Positions 1 through 9,701 of a stretch of DNA of 64,000 nt are shown one piece after another (positions within the stretch are counted from its first letter, which is position 1; every line of letters begins with the position of its first letter). A program made the position numbers and the translations under genes. Source of the stretch: Oscillatoria sp. FACHB-1406 (lineage in GTDB: Bacteria; Cyanobacteriota; Cyanobacteriia; Cyanobacteriales; Spirulinaceae); NCBI RefSeq assembly GCF_014698145.1, contig NZ_JACJSM010000005.1, positions 1 to 64,000 on the forward strand, written 5' to 3'. The notes beneath the pieces were generated by a model. The model searched no databases. It was given only the letters and a program-made list of their open reading frames with translations, and was not told the DNA's origin.

Positions 1-39
1 GTGAAGGCTGGTGCTATGAAGCAGAAACCTAAGTCGTAG
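1..39 (+). pseudogene. tnpB: C-terminal end of a TnpB (IS200/IS605-type) protein, cut by the window edge
   Basis: Frame 1 reads VKAGAMKQKPKS followed by TAG. A tail of the kind KAGAMKQ is typical of cyanobacterial IS200/IS605-family TnpB proteins. TnpB is an RNA-guided nuclease related to Cas12. Only the last 12 codons are in the window, so I cannot tell whether the gene upstream is intact or a fragment. The GC-rich hairpin expected at the right end of such an element follows about 60 bases downstream, which supports the call. Confidence 0.6.
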
Positions 40-128
40 CGTCCTCGTTTTTGAGGTCTCCTCAAAAATATGGACGGGCGCGTGAGGTTTAGGAATCCCC
101 GCGCCTAAAGGCGCGGGGAGGATGTCAA
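40..128 (+). mobile_element. Right end of an IS200/IS605-type element, likely 3' part of the TnpB guide RNA (omega/reRNA)
   Basis: After the tnpB stop codon there is a perfect 9-bp hairpin, CCCCGCGCC (97-105) and GGCGCGGGG (110-118) with loop TAAA, then AGGATGTCAA ending at 128. In IS200/IS605 elements the right end carries subterminal hairpins recognised by TnpA. The same sequence forms the scaffold of the TnpB guide RNA, with the guide taken from the DNA just beyond the element end. By that rule the guide would begin near position 129. The exact boundary is inferred by analogy with known elements. No tnpA is visible. Confidence 0.6.
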
Positions 129-360
129 CAATCTTCAAGATTGCACTTAGAAACGCGCAGTTGAGCGTTGTTCGCTTAAATCTAACAAAAGTCGGAGCGA
201 ACGAGCGTTTGTTTTTGGAGTCGGCAATGCCCGCCCAGCGCAATCTTATCAGGAGTAAGGAATGGATGGGTTGGATTGAAAATCGAGAAGGTCGGTTCGG
301 AGCGCGATCGCCTTGTTATCCTGAGATTAAACGCTTACTCCTGCTCCTTACTAAATCTTC
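129..360. other. Spacer between the IS end and ndbB
   Basis: I see no convincing gene here. A short open frame begins inside the IS end at 122 and has no recognisable content. The stretch carries one near-HIP1 site. A related sequence, TACTCCTGCTCCTTAC, lies near the ndbB start, but no clear promoter can be assigned. Confidence 0.4.
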
Positions 361-1551
361 ATGAACGAACAACCAACCCGTATTTGCATTCTCGGTGGGG
401 GCTTTGGCGGTCTTTATACCGCCCTGCGCTTAAACGAACTCCCCTGGGAACGCTCCCAAAGACCAGAAATTACGCTAATCGATCGCAGCGATCGCTTCTT
501 ATTTTCCCCCCTGTTGTACGAACTCGTCAGCGGCGAAATGCAAACCTGGGAAGTTGCCCCGCCTTTTGCCGAACTGCTCGAAGGCACCGCCATTAAATTC
601 TGCCACGCCTGCGCCACGGAAATCGACCTCGAAGGCAAACAAATTCTCCTGGAAGGGGGAACAACCCTCCCTTACGATAAACTCGTCCTCTCCGTCGGCG
701 GTAAAACTCCGCTCGACGTTCCCGGCGCGAAAGACTACGCCCTCCCCTTCCGTACCCTCGAGGATGCTTACCGCCTCCAAGCCCGCCTGCGCGACCTCGA
801 AGCATCCGAACGCGATAAAATTCGCATTGCCATCGTCGGCGGCAGTTATAGTGGCGTAGAACTCGCCTGCAAGCTCGCCGACCGCCTCGGCGAACGCGGT
901 CGTATTCGTATCATCGAGCGCTGTCCGGATATCTTGACCAATGCAGTAGAATTTAATCGTAAATCCGCTAAAACTGCTCTGGAAGCACGTCAAATCTGGC
1001 TGGATCTCGAAACCGACGTGCAATCGATCGACTCAGATGCGATCGCTTTGCTGTATAAAGGACAGGTAGACATCATCCCTGCGGATATTGTGTTGTGGAC
1101 AGTCGGAACGACAGCCACCCCGCTGCTTGAAACGCTGCCCCTAAAACGCGAAACCCAAGGACGAGTCGTTATTGCACCCACCTTACAAGTTCTTGATTGC
1201 GACGGCGTATTTGCCCTCGGCGATTTAGCCGACTGTCGGGATGCCGTCGGTCAAAAAGTCCCTGCCACCGGTCAAAGTGCGATTCAGCAAGCCGATTATT
1301 GTGCTTGGAACCTGTGGGCATCTCTAACGGGTCGCCCTCTGTTGCCCTTCCGCTATCAGCCTCTCGGAGAAATGATGACTCTCGGAATCGAGAGTGCCAC
1401 AGTTTCCGGGATGGGGATAAAATTGGACGGTTCTTTGGGATATCTGACCCGGCGACTGGCCTATCTTTATCGTCTCCCAACTCTCAAGCACCAGCTTGCA
1501 GTCGGCTTGAATTGGATAACCCAACCGCTGGCGGAGCTTTTGTCCCAGTAA
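361..1551 (+). CDS. ndbB: Type II NAD(P)H dehydrogenase NdbB (demethylphylloquinone reductase type)
   Basis: This 396-residue flavoprotein is a single-subunit NAD(P)H:quinone oxidoreductase acting at the thylakoid or plasma membrane. The N-terminus has the FAD dinucleotide fold (ILGGGFGGLYTALRL, residues 10-24). A second GxGxxG fold for NAD(P)H follows (IAIVGGSYSGVELA, about 157-170). An FAD-binding segment FALGDLAD lies near residue 285. From memory the sequence resembles Synechocystis slr1743, including YQPLGEMMTLG and HQLAVGLNWIT near the C-terminus. NdbB orthologues reduce demethylphylloquinone before the last methylation in vitamin K1 synthesis, and a respiratory role has also been proposed. 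The gene starts at ATG 361 and lies 19 bases ahead of the HAD gene. NdbA or NdbC is a less likely alternative. Confidence 0.85.
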   Translation: MNEQPTRICILGGGFGGLYTALRLNELPWERSQRPEITLIDRSDRFLFSPLLYELVSGEMQTWEVAPPFAELLEGTAIKFCHACATEIDLEGKQILLEGGTTLPYDKLVLSVGGKTPLDVPGAKDYALPFRTLEDAYRLQARLRDLEASERDKIRIAIVGGSYSGVELACKLADRLGERGRIRIIERCPDILTNAVEFNRKSAKTALEARQIWLDLETDVQSIDSDAIALLYKGQVDIIPADIVLWTVGTTATPLLETLPLKRETQGRVVIAPTLQVLDCDGVFALGDLADCRDAVGQKVPATGQSAIQQADYCAWNLWASLTGRPLLPFRYQPLGEMMTLGIESATVSGMGIKLDGSLGYLTRRLAYLYRLPTLKHQLAVGLNWITQPLAELLSQ

Positions 1552-1570
1552 GCGTTCACAAGAAGGCTCG

Positions 1571-2227
1571 ATGGAAAAACCGCAAGTCATTTTTTTAGAT
1601 GCTGTCGGAACGCTATTTGGCGTTCGCGGCAGCGTGGGGGAAATCTACGGCGAAATCGCCCGCGAGTTTGGCGTGGAGGCCGAAAGTGCCGCTTTAGAAC
1701 GTGCCTTCTACCAAGTTTTTCAGGCGAGTAGCCCCTTAACCTTTCCCGGTGTCAGCGTAACTGAAGTTCCCCGACGCGAGTTTGAGTGGTGGTACGAAGT
1801 TTCGAGGCTTACGTTTGAGAAAGCGAATGCGCTGGAACAATTTTCAGATTTTCAGGCTTTCTTTACTCGCCTTTACGGACACTTCGCAACCCCTAAGCCC
1901 TGGCAGGTTTACCCGGATATTCTTCCCGCTCTCGAAAAGTGGAAGGAGCAACGGATTGAGTTAGGAATTATCTCGAACTTTGATTCTCGCATCCACGCTG
2001 TCTTGGAAGGATTGGAACTGAGAAAATATTTTCACAGTATTACCATCTCCTCGAGTCTCGGGGTTGCTAAGCCCGACCCGGCTATTTTTCATAAAGCTTT
2101 GGCTAAACACCAGTGCGAACCGAGTCGCGCTTGGCACGTCGGCGATAGCGTTAAAGAAGATTACGAAGGGGCAAAGGCTGCCGGACTGCACGGGATTTTG
2201 CTGGAACGGCAGCCCGTTCTCGTTTAA
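1571..2227 (+). CDS. HAD-superfamily hydrolase, subfamily IA
   Basis: This 218-residue protein has the four HAD motifs in order. Motif I is VIFLDAVGTLF near the N-terminus, where the usual DxDGT reads DAVGT, as in the HDHD3/REG-2-like subgroup. Motif II is IISNFDSR. Motif III is the lysine in GVAKPDPAIF. Motif IV is HVGDSVKEDYEGAKAAG. A helical cap of about 90 residues lies between motifs I and II. HAD-IA members are usually small-molecule phosphatases, and the substrate cannot be read from the sequence. In motif I the second aspartate is replaced by valine. Since this Asp is usually the acid/base, activity may be altered, although this variant is common in the subgroup. It follows ndbB at 19 bases and may be cotranscribed. 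Confidence 0.8.
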   Translation: MEKPQVIFLDAVGTLFGVRGSVGEIYGEIAREFGVEAESAALERAFYQVFQASSPLTFPGVSVTEVPRREFEWWYEVSRLTFEKANALEQFSDFQAFFTRLYGHFATPKPWQVYPDILPALEKWKEQRIELGIISNFDSRIHAVLEGLELRKYFHSITISSSLGVAKPDPAIFHKALAKHQCEPSRAWHVGDSVKEDYEGAKAAGLHGILLERQPVLV

Positions 2228-2361
2228 AACTCGGCCCGAGCGACTCGTCAATCCGAACAACGCGCCCCCTTTAAAGGGAACAGCCGCGCGAATCAATGGT
2301 GACACCGAGCGAGCATCGGCTATCCTTGAAGATAATTTATCTTTGACAGGGGAATGACGCT

Positions 2362-3315
2362 TTGGACAGAGCAAGCCATCAAAAGATACTCGGTTATTTC
2401 ATTGAGGAAGCGAAAGAACACCTTGAAACCCTCGAACAAGGGTTAATGGAGTTGAATGTTGTGGTTCGCGACCCAGAACGCCTTAACGAGATGTTTCGCG
2501 CCGCCCACTCGATTAAAGGGGGTTCGGCGATGCTGGGCTATAACGAAATTCAGAAAACTGCCCATCGCCTCGAAGATTGCTTCAAGATTTTAAAAGATCA
2601 TGAAGTCCCCGTCAATTCTAAGTTAGAACATTTATTCCTCGATGGGTATGAAGCATTAAACGATTTGTTGACAAAATTAGAAAGTCCTTCGGGACTCCCC
2701 GATGAGGAGGCAGAAAAGATTTCTAAGGCAGCAGAACCTTCGTTTGCCGAACTGCAACATTATCTGCTGACTTTGGTGGGGGTAGAAATTCCAGAACTCG
2801 AAGGAAGTGCTTCTTTGGGTGCTAGCGTAGCCTCCCGAACAAACGAATCCGTCCCGCAGGCCAGCATCGCCCAACAGCAGACTGTTCGCCCCGAATGGGA
2901 AGTTGCCGCCCAAATTCGGAAGATTCTGAAACAGATGTTAGAAGTTTTTAAACAAAAATCCAACGCTCAAACTCGCAAACAATTGCAGCAGTTCTGCGCG
3001 AGTTTAGCTAAGCTTGCTCCTCAAGAAAAGGGCTGGCAACTGTTAACGAAAAGCGCTTATCAAGCGATTGGAAATCCGAAATTCACTTACCGAGTTTTAG
3101 CTCCTGTTATTCTTAAAGAATTAAAATTGGGAAGCGATTGCATTGCTTTGGGGAAAGGAGAGGAAATTCAAACGAGCGCAAGCCTCAAGCAGATGGCAAA
3201 AGCCAACGTTCCTCAAATTCTCATTTCTGTAGATCCAAAGATTGCAGCTAAGACTCTCAAACAAACTTTTAATTCCCAACAGTTATCTCAACTCGTCCAA
3301 CTTTTAAGCGTTTAA
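2362..3315 (+). CDS. Stand-alone histidine phosphotransfer (Hpt) domain protein
   Basis: The N-terminal 110 residues form an Hpt four-helix domain with the motif FRAAHSIKGGSAMLG. His49 is the expected phosphorylated residue. The remaining two hundred residues contain a Ser/Ala/Gln-rich linker and a C-terminal helical region that I do not recognise. There is no kinase or receiver domain, so the protein should pass phosphate within a multistep phosphorelay or act like the N-terminus of a split CheA. The start is TTG at 2362, preceded by AGGGGAATGACGCT. No better start fits ahead of the conserved domain. The small membrane protein gene follows 18 bases later. Confidence 0.8.
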   Translation: MDRASHQKILGYFIEEAKEHLETLEQGLMELNVVVRDPERLNEMFRAAHSIKGGSAMLGYNEIQKTAHRLEDCFKILKDHEVPVNSKLEHLFLDGYEALNDLLTKLESPSGLPDEEAEKISKAAEPSFAELQHYLLTLVGVEIPELEGSASLGASVASRTNESVPQASIAQQQTVRPEWEVAAQIRKILKQMLEVFKQKSNAQTRKQLQQFCASLAKLAPQEKGWQLLTKSAYQAIGNPKFTYRVLAPVILKELKLGSDCIALGKGEEIQTSASLKQMAKANVPQILISVDPKIAAKTLKQTFNSQQLSQLVQLLSV

Positions 3316-3333
3316 GGAACTAACGATTGTTAA

Positions 3334-3624
3334 ATGCTGACTTTGTTTTACAATACCGTACAAATTTTAAAACCGATCTTGGTTCCTTTGTGCTTCGTCG
3401 TTGCTTGGACATTCTTTCTGCTTTTAGGGTGGTCGCTCTTTAGCAGTATTCGCGATGTCTTGCAACGGAGTAAAGTGATGCACGATATTCCCTGTACGAA
3501 CTGCCAGTTTTTTACAAATGACTATCGATTAAAATGTACGGTTCGCCCACACATTGCGAATACCGAAAATGCGATCGGTTGTTTGGATTATCGCGGTAAA
3601 GAAAACCCGTTTTCTTTGTATTGA
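3334..3624 (+). CDS. Small conserved cyanobacterial membrane protein with four cysteines
   Basis: This 96-residue protein has one or two hydrophobic stretches between residues 8 and 38 (ILKPILVPLCFVVAWTFFLL). A soluble tail of about 55 residues follows, with the pattern CTNCQFF...KC...GCLDY. The spaced cysteines could bind a metal or form disulphides. It resembles uncharacterised cyanobacterial proteins, and no function is known to me. It lies 18 bases after the Hpt gene on the same strand and faces the next gene tail to tail. Confidence 0.6.
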   Translation: MLTLFYNTVQILKPILVPLCFVVAWTFFLLLGWSLFSSIRDVLQRSKVMHDIPCTNCQFFTNDYRLKCTVRPHIANTENAIGCLDYRGKENPFSLY

Positions 3625-3651
3625 TTGTTTTGAATGGAAGGCAGCGTTGAG

Positions 3652-4446
3652 TTACCTCGGTTGGGAAGAACGCGCGCCCATTTTACGAGATAAACGGTCG
3701 AAAGCAAGCGGCATTGGTAGCGGTTGCTGGTTTAACTGACGCTGCCGAACTGCATCTAAGCGTTGCAGGCTTTCGATCGCGGCTTTGCGGACTAAGGCAC
3801 TGGATTCGCGCGCGAGCATGACCTGAATATACTCGATAACGGTTTCGCGATCGCTGGCGCTCAATTTTCCCTTGGCTGCCCGTTGTGCTAATTGTCGCAC
3901 CGCGATCGCGCGTTTGAGGGGATCGTTATCGGTGAGTTCGCCTAACAGTCGCTCGAACCGATCTTCCCAATTTCCCTCGCGGCGATCGCAAATTTGCCAG
4001 CCCAGCAACACCAACGTCAGTATGGTTCCTAACCCTTGAAAGATCGCTCCAACGGCCAGCCAGCGATTTTCGCTTTCCGCCCACATCGAAGTCGCCGCGT
4101 AGGTCAGAAGTGCTGCAAAGCCGCCACTCCCAACGGCAAAGGCAAAGGGACGCTGAGAACTGCGTAAAAAGCGTTCGAGTTGCGATCGATAGGCTTGCCA
4201 ACCGCCTTGCTGTAGCATATAAACCGCTAGCATTGCGCCCATCCCGATAGCCGTTGCTAGCAACAGTTTCCAATCCCAAACGATTAAAAGAGCTAAACCC
4301 AATCCACCAAAAAGCCAACGCTGCGAACCTCGCAAAGTGGAAAAAAGACCATTCAAACCGCGCAGGACTCGGCGTTCTAACTTCAAATCTGCGAGTCTGC
4401 GAGCGAGGTCAACGGATTGCTTTTGCCAAAAGGACGCTTGTGCCAC
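3652..4446 (-). CDS. Membrane protein with C-terminal armadillo/HEAT-like helices
   Basis: The 264-residue protein starts at ATG 4446. A basic N-terminal helix of about 40 residues is followed by hydrophobic segments near residues 45-78, 98-118 and 130-148. The soluble C-terminal 110 residues (RFERLLGELTDNDPLKRAIAVRQLA...VRKAAIESLQRLD) look like two or three HEAT/armadillo repeats. Such repeats usually bind proteins. I know of no assigned function. The last gene on the plus strand ends 27 bases away, so the two are convergent. Confidence 0.6.
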   Translation of the reverse strand: MAQASFWQKQSVDLARRLADLKLERRVLRGLNGLFSTLRGSQRWLFGGLGLALLIVWDWKLLLATAIGMGAMLAVYMLQQGGWQAYRSQLERFLRSSQRPFAFAVGSGGFAALLTYAATSMWAESENRWLAVGAIFQGLGTILTLVLLGWQICDRREGNWEDRFERLLGELTDNDPLKRAIAVRQLAQRAAKGKLSASDRETVIEYIQVMLARESSALVRKAAIESLQRLDAVRQRQLNQQPLPMPLAFDRLSRKMGARSSQPR

Positions 4447-4614
4447 TGGAATTCCTAGACGCTGTAACGGTTTACGAGTCGGGTTCGCCTGCTCCTACGA
4501 TATAGCATACAAGCTTGAGGCAGTTTGTAAACAGCGAATAGGAGTCGGTTCAAAAGGCTGTAGGAACAGGCTTGCCGACAGTCTTTAATCCAACCCCAAC
4601 AAAATCGTTGCAGG

Positions 4615-4657
4615 GGCGGGTTCGCTCTAACGGGTATCAAACCGAGAAAAACCCGCC
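4615..4657 (-). terminator. Possible terminator downstream of eno
   Basis: On the minus strand an 8-bp perfect stem (GGCGGGTT at 4650-4657 pairing with AACCCGCC at 4615-4622) lies 18 bases past the eno stop codon. The loop is long (27 bases) and no strong T-run follows, so termination may be weak. Confidence 0.35.
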
Positions 4658-4674
4658 TCGTCCTTTAACAGCGA

Positions 4675-6039
<1,365 letters not shown>

Positions 6040-6091
6040 TTAAGCATATTTTTGAGTCCGAGTGAGGGGGGGATGGCGCTCCGGTCGTAGT

Positions 6092-6697
6092 TTAATATCG
6101 TTCGAGGAACTCGCGCAACACTGCCAGCGCTTCCGGGGAAATTTCGTGTCCCATATCGAACTCGCTGTACTCCACCGTTACTCCCGCCGCTTCTAGCTTC
6201 TGTTTGGCTTCCCGCGCGAGGGAAATGGGAACGACATAATCTTGCCGCCCGTGAAGAGAAAGAACTGGCGGCGGTTGTTTGCCCGGTTGGGGTGCGGAAT
6301 GCAAATAACCGCTCAAGCAGCACAATCCTGCTAACGGCAGTTGCAGCCCGACATCGAGCGTCATTGCGCCGCCTTGGGAAAAACCCGCCAAAATGGTTCG
6401 AGCGAGGGGAATTCCAGTCGTGGTTTCTAAGGAAAGCAGCCAATTGGTTAAAAGTTGGCGACTCTCGTCTAAGCCTGCATAACCCGACCGTTCCAGCGCA
6501 TACCACGCCCGTCCTCCGGCGATTTGCGGGTGCGAAAATGGCGCTTCGGGAAATATCATTTCCATGTCGGGGAGATTGAGAAAGGGCGCGAGGGAGGCTA
6601 AATCGCGGGAGTTTGCACCCCAACCGTGCAGGGCGACGAATAGGTGAGTGGCGGATTTGCCACTTTTGGGTGCGAGGGAAATTGATTCGAGAGCCAT
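6092..6697 (-). CDS. Alpha/beta-hydrolase, carboxylesterase/phospholipase type
   Basis: The 201-residue protein is a compact alpha/beta hydrolase of the PF02230 (acyl-protein thioesterase/carboxylesterase) type. The nucleophile elbow GFSQGGAM is near residue 108. The oxyanion strand LFVALHGWGAN is near residue 20. The acid Asp is in SLHGRQDYVVP and the catalytic His in FDMGHEISPEAL. No signal peptide is visible, so it should be cytosolic. The natural substrate is unknown. A second minus-strand frame at 6036-6623 overlaps it but lacks a conserved domain. Confidence 0.85.
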   Translation of the reverse strand: MALESISLAPKSGKSATHLFVALHGWGANSRDLASLAPFLNLPDMEMIFPEAPFSHPQIAGGRAWYALERSGYAGLDESRQLLTNWLLSLETTTGIPLARTILAGFSQGGAMTLDVGLQLPLAGLCCLSGYLHSAPQPGKQPPPVLSLHGRQDYVVPISLAREAKQKLEAAGVTVEYSEFDMGHEISPEALAVLREFLERY

Positions 6698-6807
6698 TTG
6701 TGTATTAGTAAACAGTTATTAGTTTTTAGGGGGCGGGTTATCAGCAGCGACTTAATGGAGTTGGGTTGCTGAAATCCTTACCCTCAACTCGTCTGCCCAT
6801 CCCTTGC

Positions 6808-8193
6808 TTATTTCAGGAGATTGCGGGGTGGAATGGCGCGACCTTCATAAAACTTGCGCTCCAAACGCGCTAAGCTCAACCAAGCTGCTGCCAGTCCTAA
6901 ACTCAGCGCTGTGAGGGAAATTGAGAGTGCGGTGCTTAAATAAATGGCGACCAGGGGGAGACAAATCCACGCGATCGCGCCGACAATGGCACACCACAAG
7001 CGTAACTGTTGAATGCGTTGCAGCGCGCCCCGACAACTGGCACATTTTTCAGTATGAGAATGGTAGCGATCGAGGAGTTGTTCCGGCGCTTTGGGCGGCG
7101 AAAAACTTTCCGTTGGGAAGGGATCGGCTTGATAGCGGTTGACCCAATTGCGAAATTCGGTTACAAAGCGATCGGCTTTGGTGGGTAAATAAAAGGCTCG
7201 ATTAAAGTTAGTGCTGCCGCCTCTTTTTTCTAAGTAACGTTCTTGGAAATACAAGAAGATTTGATCGTCTTCGAGAATTGCATTTTGACCGATATGAGAA
7301 TACCAACGCGGCGTTATTTTGAAAATTAATGCTGGGAATTTTGAGGGAAATTTAAAGGGAAAACGCGCAAAAATTCGACATTCTCCTTTACGAATTGGAG
7401 TGGCATAAACGACGGTGAGCGTTCTGCCGAATTGCTTTGAGGTTAAGTCGTGCCACATTAATCCCGGCGCGATAAAGGTGGTGTCCTGCCGTCCTAATTT
7501 ACCGCGTCTAGGCCCTTCTTCCCAAACGCCTGTAAATCCTTGTTTGGTCGATTCAACCACTTCTAATTCGACGGGGGCGGCGTTGGCGCGATTGCCGACG
7601 GAACGATGATGGGTGAAGGGGAGGTGGCTGGAATCGAGGACGTTTTCGAGTAAGGTGAGGGCATCGTAGGGAAGATCCCGGAAGGTATCGATGCAAACCC
7701 AATCGTCGGCGGCATCTTCAAGGGGTTCGACAACGGGAACGGCGGTTGTTGGGGCGTTTTCGGGGTTTCCGGGGTAAACAAATAGCATTCCTTGGTAGAT
7801 GGCGGTCGGAAGGGCGGCGACGCAGGCACGCTGGGAGGTTTCGGCTTTACTGCCTTCAAGCTGTTGCGGAATGATTTCGCAATGTCCTTCGCCGGAAAAG
7901 GCCCAGCCGTGATAGGGACATTCGAGTTGTCCGGCTTCGTTAATGCGACCTTGGGAGAGTGGGGCGAGGCGATGGGGGCAACAATCTTCAAATACGCGCC
8001 AAGATTGGCTGTTTTCTTCCCACCAAACGACTAAATCGCGATCGAGGAGGGTGAAGGGGTTGGGTTGAGCGCGATCGAGGTCTTGGAGATAGAAGATGGG
8101 ATACCATGCTTCTTGGGGATCGAAGCGATCGCGATCGCGTCCGCCGACGGGATGCACAGTGCTTTGGTCTTGGGGCGTTACGAGATTTATCAT
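6808..8193 (-). CDS. Rieske oxygenase of the pheophorbide a oxygenase / Tic55 family
   Basis: This 461-residue protein has an N-terminal Rieske [2Fe-2S] domain with Cys72-x-His74 and Cys92-x2-His95 (CPHR and CPYHGW). The mononuclear iron site is in ENVLDSSHLPFTHH near residues 180-195. Close to the C-terminus it has the CxxC motif (KCASC, about residue 385), followed by two hydrophobic segments. This layout is that of plant PaO/ACD1, Tic55 and related cyanobacterial proteins, which are membrane-anchored oxygenases. In plants the family acts in chlorophyll breakdown. The cyanobacterial substrate is not settled. The start is ATG 8193, and the gene stands alone. Confidence 0.85.
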   Translation of the reverse strand: MINLVTPQDQSTVHPVGGRDRDRFDPQEAWYPIFYLQDLDRAQPNPFTLLDRDLVVWWEENSQSWRVFEDCCPHRLAPLSQGRINEAGQLECPYHGWAFSGEGHCEIIPQQLEGSKAETSQRACVAALPTAIYQGMLFVYPGNPENAPTTAVPVVEPLEDAADDWVCIDTFRDLPYDALTLLENVLDSSHLPFTHHRSVGNRANAAPVELEVVESTKQGFTGVWEEGPRRGKLGRQDTTFIAPGLMWHDLTSKQFGRTLTVVYATPIRKGECRIFARFPFKFPSKFPALIFKITPRWYSHIGQNAILEDDQIFLYFQERYLEKRGGSTNFNRAFYLPTKADRFVTEFRNWVNRYQADPFPTESFSPPKAPEQLLDRYHSHTEKCASCRGALQRIQQLRLWCAIVGAIAWICLPLVAIYLSTALSISLTALSLGLAAAWLSLARLERKFYEGRAIPPRNLLK

Positions 8194-8262
8194 TGAAGAA
8201 CGCGGTGGGCTGGGTAGGTTCTTCTTTTTAGTATAGTTTTGTTAAGCTCGAACTGGGGAAGC

Positions 8263-9231
8263 TTAAGGCATCTCGCGCAGCGCTTGAATTTCCTCAACTG
8301 TTAGCCCGGTTGTTTGCGCGATCGCGGCGTTGTCGAGAAAGGCGAGTAAGTTACGCGCGATCGCGTATTTTTCTTCGTTCTTTCCTTGTTCGAGTCCCTG
8401 TTCGAGTCCTTGTTCGAGTCCTTGTTCGAGTCCTTGTTCGAGTCCTTGTTCGAGTCCTTGTTCGAGTCCTTGTTCGAGTCCTTGCTGGAGTCCTTGCTGG
8501 AGTCCTTGTTCGAGTCCTTGCTGGAGTCCTAATGCGATCGCGCCTTGTTGGTCGTAAATAAACATTTCTCGGCGCTCTAAATCCTCTAATTCCGCTGTGG
8601 TTAAATCGGCTTGATTCGCAATTTCAAAAGCGCGATGCAGTTCGGGAATCTCTTCCATATTGTCGGGAATATCCGTTAACGATCGCGCATATTTAATAAA
8701 ATAGATCCATTTATCTGCTATTGTTTCCAGTTCCTCCATCTCTTTCTTGAATTTCGGCAACTCCACGAAAACAAGTTCAATTTCTGTATCCGGATAGGGA
8801 ACGCCGTTCTTCAGGTTCCGATATCCAAAGTGGGAAATCCAGTCTTCGTATTCCGGAAACATTTCAAAATCTGTCAGCGTTAAAGCAATCACTGGCTTTA
8901 ACATCCGATACCCTTCACCCGTTTGCAGTTGAAACGCATAAGTTTTTGCCGCATTAAAGATAACTCGTTTGCCAAAAGATTGTACGTTTAAAACCTGCAT
9001 TTCAATAATGACAAACGTCCCATTATCGAGTTGAGCGCGGACATCGAGGTAAGTATCCTTCAGCCCTTGCACTCTGGGCGGTAAGTTCGGGTCGATGATT
9101 TCTAAGTCTTTAATCGTCGCTTGACCGTCATAAATCAAAGCATTGAGAAAACTGATGAGAATTTCCTTACTCTCTGCCGAACCAAAAATCTTTTTAAACG
9201 CGTAATCGGTTTTAGGATTAATAAATCGCAT
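8263..9231 (-). CDS. Rpn family recombination-promoting nuclease / PD-(D/E)XK transposase-like protein with tandem GLEQ repeats
   Basis: The 322-residue protein starts MRFINPKTDYAFKKIFG, the hallmark of the Rpn/PD-(D/E)XK family. The nuclease core lies in residues 20-110. Its probable catalytic residues are the Asp in YLDVRAQL and the IIEMQV segment, where the usual ExK/ExQ reads E-M-Q. Residues about 230-280 are roughly twelve tandem tetrapeptides GLEQ/GLQQ, encoded by a 12-bp DNA repeat. A short helical tail follows. Escherichia coli Rpn proteins are DNA nucleases that raise RecA-independent recombination. Many cyanobacterial copies exist and are often called transposases without evidence of transposition. 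No terminal inverted repeats are visible here. Confidence 0.85.
   Translation of the reverse strand: MRFINPKTDYAFKKIFGSAESKEILISFLNALIYDGQATIKDLEIIDPNLPPRVQGLKDTYLDVRAQLDNGTFVIIEMQVLNVQSFGKRVIFNAAKTYAFQLQTGEGYRMLKPVIALTLTDFEMFPEYEDWISHFGYRNLKNGVPYPDTEIELVFVELPKFKKEMEELETIADKWIYFIKYARSLTDIPDNMEEIPELHRAFEIANQADLTTAELEDLERREMFIYDQQGAIALGLQQGLEQGLQQGLQQGLEQGLEQGLEQGLEQGLEQGLEQGLEQGLEQGKNEEKYAIARNLLAFLDNAAIAQTTGLTVEEIQALREMP
8390..8530 (-). repeat. 12-bp coding tandem repeat (GLEQ/GLQQ units)
   Basis: About twelve copies of a 12-bp unit (plus-strand form TTCGAGTCCTTG, variant CTGGAGTCCTTG) lie head to tail inside the Rpn gene. The unit length is a multiple of three, so gain or loss of copies keeps the frame and changes the repeat number in the protein. 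Near-identity of the units points to recent slippage. Confidence 0.9.
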
Positions 9232-9284
9232 TATAATTCATCCAATTTAACCGGTCAGAAAGAGTTAAAACGGAAGGTCTTGCT

Positions 9285-9701
9285 TCAGAGGCGCTGTACG
9301 ACAACTACGCGACCAAAGCGAGGATCGACATCGAGGCTAAACACTTCAAAAATGGCAGCAGAACTCCCATTACAAGAAGGAATGGCATAGGTCGAAATTT
9401 CTCCAACTTCCAGGGACAAACAATGCTCGAAGATAGGTTTGCGATAGGGAATAGGGAGAAAGCGCTCCGAACCAATGCGCAGCGAAGCTTCATTATAAAA
9501 AGAAAGTTCGCCTTCGTGGTTGAGGATACCTGCGGGATGCGAAAATTGCTCGCACCAGCGCAACGCCAGAAACCATTTAGCTTCTGAGAGGCGCTGATAA
9601 ACGCGGTGGGGGTTAGGATGTTGCAGGACTCTATATCCTGTCTCTACGGAGACGATGGTTCCTCCTAAGAACCCAAACATAGTTCCAATCGTATCGCTCA
9701 T
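9285..9701 (-). CDS. Hypothetical protein with a possible PAS-like segment
   Basis: This 138-residue protein is not one I recognise. It starts at ATG 9701, MSDTIGTMFGFLGGTIVSVETGYRV. The segment FSHPAGILNHEGELSFYNEASLRIG resembles the beginning of a PAS domain. Two beta-rich stretches at the C-terminus (IFEVFSLDVDPRFGRVVVVQRL) could complete such a fold. There is no output domain. Codon use and HIP1-poor composition give no clear sign of transfer. The PAS suggestion is an inference from pattern only. Confidence 0.5.
   Translation of the reverse strand: MSDTIGTMFGFLGGTIVSVETGYRVLQHPNPHRVYQRLSEAKWFLALRWCEQFSHPAGILNHEGELSFYNEASLRIGSERFLPIPYRKPIFEHCLSLEVGEISTYAIPSCNGSSAAIFEVFSLDVDPRFGRVVVVQRL

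Noticed and set aside
8310-8561. Open frames with VRVLVRVL and SSPCSSPC repeats
   Set aside because: They are opposite-strand translations of the GLEQ-coding tandem repeat.
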